Part shown: piece after piece, positions 59,801 through 64,000 of the stretch
How the letters are laid out: each line of letters starts with the position of its first letter
Numbering within the stretch: the stretch's first letter is position 1
Origin: Actinomadura macra NBRC 14102
GTDB lineage: Bacteria; Actinomycetota; Actinomycetes; Streptosporangiales; Streptosporangiaceae
Reading direction: 5' to 3'
NCBI RefSeq assembly: GCF_001552215.1
Contig: NZ_BCQT01000025.1
Location: forward strand, 62,001 to 126,000
DNA length: 64,000 nt
Position numbers and translations under genes: made by a program
Notes under the pieces: model-generated
What the model was told of the DNA's origin: nothing
The model's database searches: none
What the model saw: the letters and a program-made list of their open reading frames with translations, nothing else

Positions 59801-62800
59801 AGAGCGGGTCGATGCCCGTGCGCTCCAGCACTTCCCATGCGGTCTCCAGCACCAGCCGCTGCTGGGGGTCGGCGGCCAGGGCCTCGCGTGGACTCACTCC
59901 AAAGAAGGCGGAATCGAACTGGTCCGCGTCGTAGAGGAATCCGCCCGCGCGGGTGTTGCTGGTTCCCGGACGGTCCCGGTCGGGGTGGAACAGAGTCTCC
60001 AGATCCCAGCCACGGTCGGACGGGAAGTCCCCGACCGCGTCCCTGCCAGAAGCCACCAGTTCCCAGAGGTCCTCTGGGCTGCGCACCCCGCCCGGGTAGC
60101 GGCACGCCATGCCGACGATCGCCACCGGCTCGTCCGACGGGGCGGCCATGGCAGAGCCGGTGTCCACCGCCACGCTCTCCCCGGTCAGCCGGGCGGACAC
60201 GAATTCCGCGAGCGCCCGCGGGGTCGGATAGTCGAACACCAGTGTCGTCGGAAGCCGCAGGCCCGTCGCCGACGCCAGCCGGTTCCGCACCTCGACGGCC
60301 GTCAGGGAGTCGACGCCGAGGTCCTTGAAGTTCGCGTCCATGCCGACGTCGTCCGGCGACCGGAATCCCAGCACGACCGCGACGCGTTCCCGCACGATCT
60401 CGGACACGAGCGCGGAGCGCGCGGCCACGTCAAGGCCGGCCAGCCGGGCGGCCAGCGCCGTCGCGTCCCCGTCGGATGCGGCGCGGCGGCGCGCGCGCCC
60501 GTGCAGTCCCCGCAGGATCGGCGGGACGTCCGGGCCGGACGGTCCGCCGGTGTCGAGGTCGGCGGCCACCACGCACGGGGCACCGAGCCGCCACGCCGCG
60601 TCGAGCAGGGACAGTCCCCGTTCGGCCGACAGCGGGCGCATGCCCCGCAGTCTTGCTAGGTCGGAGCCGGACACGTGGCCGGTCATGGCGCTGGCGTCGG
60701 CCCACAGCCCCCAGGCCACCGACGTCCCGGGGAGCCCGAGACCGCGCCGGTGGGCCACGAGCGCGTCGCAGAACGCGTTGGCGGCGGCGTAGCCGGCCTG
60801 TCCGGCATTGCCGACCACCCCGGCGGCCGAGGAGAACACCAGGAAGAACTTCAGCGGCAGGTCGCGGGTCAGGACGTGCAGGTTCCACGCGCCGCCGGCC
60901 TTCGGCGCCCAGACGTTCGCCAGCCGTTCCGCTGTCTGGGAGGTGACCACCGCATCGTCGATCACTCCCCCCGCGTGCACGACGCCCGCCAAGGGACGAT
61001 CCGCAGGGATCCGCGCCAACGTTTCGGCCAGCGCCACCGCGTCGGTGACGTCGACCGCGGCGACGTCGACGTGGGCGCCGAGTTCCGCCAGCCGTCCGCC
61101 CAGGCCGGCGGCCTCCGGAGCGCGCTCGCCCTGACGGGACAGCAGCAGGAGGCGCCGGGCCCCGTACACCCGGACCAGATGCTCGGCCACGAGGCCGCCG
61201 AGCATCCCGGTGCCTCCGACGACGGCGACGGTGTCGGTCTCGTCCAACGGCGCCGGTGTGCCGTCCTCGACGGGATTGGCCTGCTCTGCGTTGTCCCGCA
61301 CCGTGTTGTCCGACACCGTGTTGTCCGGCACCGCGTCGGAGGCGCGGGCCAGCCGGGGGACGAGGGTCCGCCCCCCGCGCACCGCCACCTGGGTCTCGTC
61401 GGCGGCGATCGCGGCCCGTGCGGCCTCCGCGGCGTCGCCGTCGGACGCTCCGGCGTCGACGTCGACCAGGACGAACCTGCCGGGATGCTCGGACTGGGCG
61501 CTGCGGACCAGGCCGCCCACCGCCGCCCCGGCCGTCCCGCCCCTGGTGATGACGGCGAGCCGCGAGTCGGCGAGGCGCGTGTCCGCCAGGAAGCCCTGCA
61601 CGAGTTCCAGAGCCCGTTCCGTGGCGGCGAGCGCGTCGTCGGCCTCGTCGGTGTCGGCTGCCCGGACGGGTTCGGCGAGGACGATCGCGGGGGGCGGGAC
61701 GTCGGCCGGCAGCGCGTCCAGACCGTCCGGTCCGAGGGTCGTCCAGTCGCCCGTGTCGAGACCCGGCCGCGGTGGCGGGAGGGGTGCCCAGTCCAGGGTG
61801 AACAGCCCGCTCGCGGCTCGGGCTGCGGGGGTCGCGAGCCGCGCGGCGTCGGCCGGGCGCATCCGCAGCGCGTCCACGCCGAGGACGGGCGCGCCGGTCG
61901 GGTCGGCGACCAGGATCCGCAGTCCGCCGTCGTCCCGGGTCAGGCGAACGCGGACGGTGGTGGCTCCCGTCGCGTGGAGCGTCACGCCGCTCCACGCGAA
62001 CGGCAGCCATACCTGGTCGCCGTCGAGATCACCGTCGAGGAGCACGGGGTGGAGCGCCGCGTCGAGGAGCACCGGGTGGATGCCGTATCCGTCGTGCTCA
62101 CCCGCGGCTTTCGGCAGTTCCACCTCGGCGAACAGCTCCGCGCCGTGCCGCCATGCCGCGCGCAGCCCCTGGAACGCCGGGCCGTAGGCGTAGCCCGCCG
62201 CCGTCGCCCGTGCGTAGAAGTCCTCGACGTCCACCGGTTCGGCGCCGGGTGGCGGCCATTGGCCGTTCAGGTCGTCGTCCCGGCCCGCCTGCTCGGGGCC
62301 GAGGGTGCCGGAGGCATGGCACACCCATGTGCGCACGGACTCCTCGTCGGGCCGCGAGTAGATCTGCACCTCGCGCCGCCCGTGCTCGTCGGCCGCGCCG
62401 ACCACGACCTGGACGCGCACCGCCCCGTTCTCCGGCAGGACCAGCGGCGCTCGGAGCGCCAGTTCCTCCAGCCCGGCGCATCCGGCGCCGTCCGCCGCGC
62501 GTAGAGCCCACTCCACCAGGACGGCACCGGCGACCAGGGGCGTACCGGCGACCGTGTGGTCGCCGAGCCAGGAACCGGACGGGCCGGGAAGGCGGCCGGT
62601 GAGCAGGTAGCCGTCGCCGTCCGCGACCTCCAGCGCGGCGCCCAGCAGCGGGTGCCCCGCCGGGCTCAGCCCCAGGCCGGCGACGTCTCCGGCGCCCGGC
62701 CCGCCGGACAGCCAGTAGCGTTCCCGCTGGAAGGGATAGGTGGGCAGGTCGAGCGGGCGCGGTGCCGGGTCTGCCATGAACCAGGTGGACCAGTCCACCT

Positions 62801-64000
62801 CGGCGCCTGCCACGAACGCCTCCCCGAGGGAGCGCGCGAGCCGCGCGAGGTCGCCTTGGTCGCGGCGCAGCGTCGGTAGTACGGCCGCGGCCGACCCGGC
62901 CTCGTGCACGCATTCCTGGACGCCGAGGGTGAGGACAGGATGCGGGCTGGCCTCGATGAACAGCCGGTAACCGTCGTCCAGCAGAGCACGGACGGCGGCG
63001 GCGAACCGGACGGGCCGCCGCAGGTTGGTCACCCAGTAGTCCCCGTCCAGCGTCGCGGTGTCGACGCGGGTGCCGGTGAGGGAGGAGTAGAACGCGATCT
63101 CGGCGGAGGCGGCCTCGACCCCGGCGGCTCCTCCGAGACCGGCGGTGAGCTCGTCGGCGATCTCGTCGATCTGCGGGCCGTGCGAGGCGTAGTCCACGTC
63201 GATCGTGCGGGCGCGGACCCCCTGGTCCACGGCGGCGGCGAGCACGGCGGCGACCCGGTCGGGCGGACCGGAGACGACGGTGGAGGACGGTCCGTTGACC
63301 GCGGCGACCACGACGCCGTCCGCGCCGCCGCCGAGCCGGGAGATCACTTCGGCCGTGTCCTGCTCGCCCAGCGCGAGGGACGCCATGGCGCCGCCGCCGG
63401 AGAGGCTGCGCAGCGCCAGGGCGCGTACCGCCACGATCCGGGCACCGTCCGCGAGGGACAGCGCCCCGGCGACACAGGCGGCGGCGATCTCGCCCTGGCT
63501 GTGGCCGACGACCGCGGCGGGCCGCACGCCGTGGGCGTCCCACATCGCCGCCAGCGATACCATCATCGCCCACAGCACCGGCTGCACGACGTCGACGCGG
63601 GCCAGGTCGCTGCCGTCGCCGCGCAGCACCGAGGTCAGCGACCAGTCCACATACGGTTCGAGCGCTGCCTCGCACTCGGCGATGCGCGCCGTGAAAGCCG
63701 GGGACGTCTCCAGCAGTTCGGCGCCCATCCCGGCCCATTGCGAGCCCTGTCCCGGGAACACCAGGACCGGGCCCGGGCCCGTACCGAGGGCCTCCCCCGC
63801 CACCACGTCCGGATGCACCGCGCCCTCGGCGACCGCGTCGAGACCGGCGAGGAGCCCGTCACGGTCCTGGCCGAAGACCACCGCCCGGTGTTCGAAGGCG
63901 GACCGGGTGGTGGCCAGGGCGCGTCCCACGGCCGCGGGCGAGTCCTCCTCGGCGGCGAAGGCACCCAGCAGGCGGGCCTGCTCCCGCAGAGCCGCCGGGT
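53874..64000 (-). CDS. Type I PKS E, 5' end outside window
   Basis: At least 3375 residues; the reading frame stays open to the window edge. First visible module: AT (Ser codon 63498-63500; YASH at 63180-63191, methylmalonyl), DH (His at 62556-62558 in HTVAGTPLVAG, with Ala where Pro is usual), KR (IDD, B-type; Tyr at 60789-60791), ACP (Ser 60306-60308 in GVDSL). Second module: KS (Cys 59616-59618), AT (Ser 58302-58304; HAFH 58002-58013, malonyl), DH (His 57432-57434, HRVQGTVLAPG), intact ER (56110-55210; HAGTGGVGMAAVQ), KR (VDD, B-type; Tyr 54741-54743), ACP (Ser 54234-54236). It ends with a docking segment DDEMFELIDRELG. Expected output is a methyl-branched alkene and then a fully reduced acetate unit. 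Confidence 0.95.
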   Translation of the reverse strand, partial: PAALREQARLLGAFAAEEDSPAAVGRALATTRSAFEHRAVVFGQDRDGLLAGLDAVAEGAVHPDVVAGEALGTGPGPVLVFPGQGSQWAGMGAELLETSPAFTARIAECEAALEPYVDWSLTSVLRGDGSDLARVDVVQPVLWAMMVSLAAMWDAHGVRPAAVVGHSQGEIAAACVAGALSLADGARIVAVRALALRSLSGGGAMASLALGEQDTAEVISRLGGGADGVVVAAVNGPSSTVVSGPPDRVAAVLAAAVDQGVRARTIDVDYASHGPQIDEIADELTAGLGGAAGVEAASAEIAFYSSLTGTRVDTATLDGDYWVTNLRRPVRFAAAVRALLDDGYRLFIEASPHPVLTLGVQECVHEAGSAAAVLPTLRRDQGDLARLARSLGEAFVAGAEVDWSTWFMADPAPRPLDLPTYPFQRERYWLSGGPGAGDVAGLGLSPAGHPLLGAALEVADGDGYLLTGRLPGPSGSWLGDHTVAGTPLVAGAVLVEWALRAADGAGCAGLEELALRAPLVLPENGAVRVQVVVGAADEHGRREVQIYSRPDEESVRTWVCHASGTLGPEQAGRDDDLNGQWPPPGAEPVDVEDFYARATAAGYAYGPAFQGLRAAWRHGAELFAEVELPKAAGEHDGYGIHPVLLDAALHPVLLDGDLDGDQVWLPFAWSGVTLHATGATTVRVRLTRDDGGLRILVADPTGAPVLGVDALRMRPADAARLATPAARAASGLFTLDWAPLPPPRPGLDTGDWTTLGPDGLDALPADVPPPAIVLAEPVRAADTDEADDALAATERALELVQGFLADTRLADSRLAVITRGGTAGAAVGGLVRSAQSEHPGRFVLVDVDAGASDGDAAEAARAAIAADETQVAVRGGRTLVPRLARASDAVPDNTVSDNTVRDNAEQANPVEDGTPAPLDETDTVAVVGGTGMLGGLVAEHLVRVYGARRLLLLSRQGERAPEAAGLGGRLAELGAHVDVAAVDVTDAVALAETLARIPADRPLAGVVHAGGVIDDAVVTSQTAERLANVWAPKAGGAWNLHVLTRDLPLKFFLVFSSAAGVVGNAGQAGYAAANAFCDALVAHRRGLGLPGTSVAWGLWADASAMTGHVSGSDLARLRGMRPLSAERGLSLLDAAWRLGAPCVVAADLDTGGPSGPDVPPILRGLHGRARRRAASDGDATALAARLAGLDVAARSALVSEIVRERVAVVLGFRSPDDVGMDANFKDLGVDSLTAVEVRNRLASATGLRLPTTLVFDYPTPRALAEFVSARLTGESVAVDTGSAMAAPSDEPVAIVGMACRYPGGVRSPEDLWELVASGRDAVGDFPSDRGWDLETLFHPDRDRPGTSNTRAGGFLYDADQFDSAFFGVSPREALAADPQQRLVLETAWEVLERTGIDPLSLKGTRTGVYTGVMYHDYATGAAEEDARMEGYVMPGAGSVVPGRVAYTLGLEGPAVTVDTACSSSLVAMHLASQALRQGECDLALAGGVTVMATPGLFTGFSRQQGLAPDGRCKSFAASADGTGWGEGVGLLVLERLSDARRHGRRVLAVVRGSAVNQDGASNGLTAPNGPSQQRVIGQALAGAGLSASDVDVVEAHGTGTRLGDPIEAGALLATYGQGRVGDRPLWLGSVKSNIGHAQAAAGVAGVIKMVMAMRHGVLPASLHIDEPTPHVDWDAGAVRLLTESVPWPEVGRSRRAGVSSFGASGTNAHLILEQAPEDEKDGGPGESPGGVVPWVVSARSVGALGELVAGLGGVVADPVEVGWSLVSSRSLFEWRAVGIGESGEELLAGLEAGVGAVGSVGSVGSVGVRGEVVWLFSGQGGQWVGMGAGLYERFPVFARVFDEVCGLLDPALREVVFSGPGEVLGHTTFAQMGLFAVQVSLARLLESMGVRPDVVVGHSVGEVAAACVAGVVGLVDGCRLVGARARLMGGLPAGGAMVAIEAEPQELVGGLPVGVDVAALNSPGGTVVSGPEALVVQVGQVWAGRGRKTKRLSVSHAFHSGLMEPMLADFAAAIGGLDFHPPVVSLVSTLTGEPAGEGIASAEYWVRQVREPVRFVPAIAHLVERAGVFVELGPGPVLATAVQQILDERQVPAVAVLHPDQPDARALGEALGTLHTHGVDVDFSSWFPDRPRPRTIDLPTYPFQRERYWLTSRQVAKGAGLTSMELANGDVHVLTGRLSVADGGWLPDHRVQGTVLAPGTALLGWALAVADDAGAAGVEELALQSPLVLPSAGGLRIQVVAGAAAEDGRRDVQVYSRPDDEVSDGWVCHAEGVLLPPQAEPAGPVDTLAGPWPPAGAEPLDLDGFYERAAEGGYEYGPSFRGLRAAWRLGADLLAEVELPETVGDQDGFGIHPALLDATMHPALLAGESDGRTWLPFVWSGVSLWAGGARTVRVRLTATSSEDEQSLRLYVADTAGAPVLTVEQVGMRAASGGELRSAAGHGARGLYSLDWRMSADAAAAEEPQTADWVRLGSEPYPDLAALMSAMASETPTPPAVLADVAAVDEALGLVRAWLDEPRTSDAVLAIVTRGAVAGGTDENAAAVWGLVRSVQSEHPGRFVLVDADGGSDVAAAVWRARRLDEPQAAVREDRLLVPRLVPAGPAAELVGPAGERGWRLVAGGAGTLEGVAVESFPEALEPLNPGQVRVEVRAAGINFRDVLVALGMVSAPGGLGGEGAGVVVEVGPQVDGLSVGDRVMGLFPGAFGATAAADARMVAVIPDGWGFREAAAVPVAFLTAWYGLVDLAGLRAGESVLVHAGTGGVGMAAVQIARHVGAEVFATASPAKHAVLEEMGVDAGHRASSRDLDFEDVIRSATGGSGVDVVLNALAGPFTDASLRLLGAGGRFLEMGKTDIHDPAEVAAAHPGVEYQVFDLIADAGPERIGEMLGVLGELFAAGVLRPPPVRTWPLGRARDALRYMSQARHTGKLVLDVPAPLDPNGTVLITGGTGTLGGLAAEHLARAWGVRHLLLAGRRGVDAPGAAELAERLQKLGARVCFAAVDVADPAAVNDLIAGIDAEHPLTGVIHAAGVVDDATIGSQTPERLERVWAAKAAAMANLHAATARMRLGMFVVFSSAAATLGSPGQANYAAANAYCDALAARRRAAGLPGLSIGWGPWESTSGMTAALSETDRARMSRGGFAPLGDRRGLELLDAACGHGAPHLVAVELDAAAVAAQPAEALPPVLRVLAAAGAKGRPAAANGHRPVDWTGRLSGLAPEDQLDTLLRLVRDHAASVLGHADPGAIQADTPFKDLGFDSLTGVELRNRLAAATGLRLPAALVFRHPSPTAIAGHLREHLAPGEQDPSAPVLDEVERLETVIARFGPDGETRVRLAKRLEALLWRLNGEDGAAAVDGAALDAASDDEMFELIDRELGSS

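Overview
The window is high-GC actinobacterial DNA (order Streptosporangiales or Streptomycetales; the sequence does not settle the genus). Almost all of it is one type I modular polyketide synthase (PKS) cluster with tailoring, sugar, precursor-supply and export genes. The gene set fits a glycosylated polyether ionophore. Evidence: a MonCI/Lsd18-type flavin epoxidase (47501-48928); two adjacent discrete MonB/Lsd19-type epoxide hydrolases that both keep the Asp38/Glu65 pair (46594-47031, 47070-47498); a KS protein with a dead AT and no ACP (22578-25280, KSX-like); and a free-standing ACP (3380-3736) that could carry the finished chain. The cluster continues past base 64000, because the last PKS gene is cut by the window edge. 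No loading module is present.

Layout. Positions 1-1100 look like the edge of the cluster: a broken GNAT acetyltransferase and a small membrane protein. From 1226 to 6667: a BBE-type bicovalent-flavin oxidase, a small DUF5988-like gene, the ACP, and dTDP-sugar genes (RmlA, RmlB, 3-ketoreductase). From 6792 to 11381 (minus): a translationally coupled sugar operon (O-methyltransferase, 4-ketoreductase, PMP/[2Fe-2S] 3-dehydrase, 2,3-dehydratase). From 11663 to 18173: glycosyltransferase, two alpha/beta hydrolases, a methyltransferase, a P450 and a stand-alone thioesterase. From 18210 to 21411 (minus): a TetR / ABC ATPase / ABC permease export operon. From 21590 to 25280: a second methyltransferase and the KSX-like protein. 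From 25402 to 28842: KASIII, 3-hydroxyacyl-CoA dehydrogenase and crotonyl-CoA carboxylase/reductase (ethylmalonyl-CoA supply), followed by a second P450 (minus). From 30423 to 46616 (plus): PKS B (one module) and PKS C (two modules). Then come the epoxide hydrolases and epoxidase. From 49022 to the edge (minus): PKS E (at least two modules) upstream of PKS D (one module).

How it works together (inference). PKS modules visible: B = KS-AT(methylmalonyl)-KR(A)-ACP; C1 = the same; C2 = KS-AT(xAGH, probably ethylmalonyl)-DH-ER(degenerate)-KR(B-like)-ACP; E1 = (KS outside)-AT(methylmalonyl)-DH-KR(B)-ACP; E2 = KS-AT(malonyl)-DH-ER-KR-ACP; D = KS-AT(malonyl)-KR(dead)-ACP. C2 and E1 would leave alkenes for epoxidation. 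D would leave a ketone. The KSX-like protein would hand the chain to the free ACP, where epoxidation and ring closure happen before a thioesterase releases it. The sugar genes predict a 2,3,6-trideoxyhexose, with no 3,5-epimerase in view, O-methylated at the only free hydroxyl (4-O-methyl-D-amicetose or its C4 epimer).

Regulation. The only regulator gene in the window is the TetR of the export operon, which has two identically spaced palindromes upstream. Most divergent promoter regions carry repeated AGGGG motifs spaced about 10, 11 or 20 bp, which suggests a cluster-specific activator encoded outside the window. Convergent gene ends are separated by strong hairpins.
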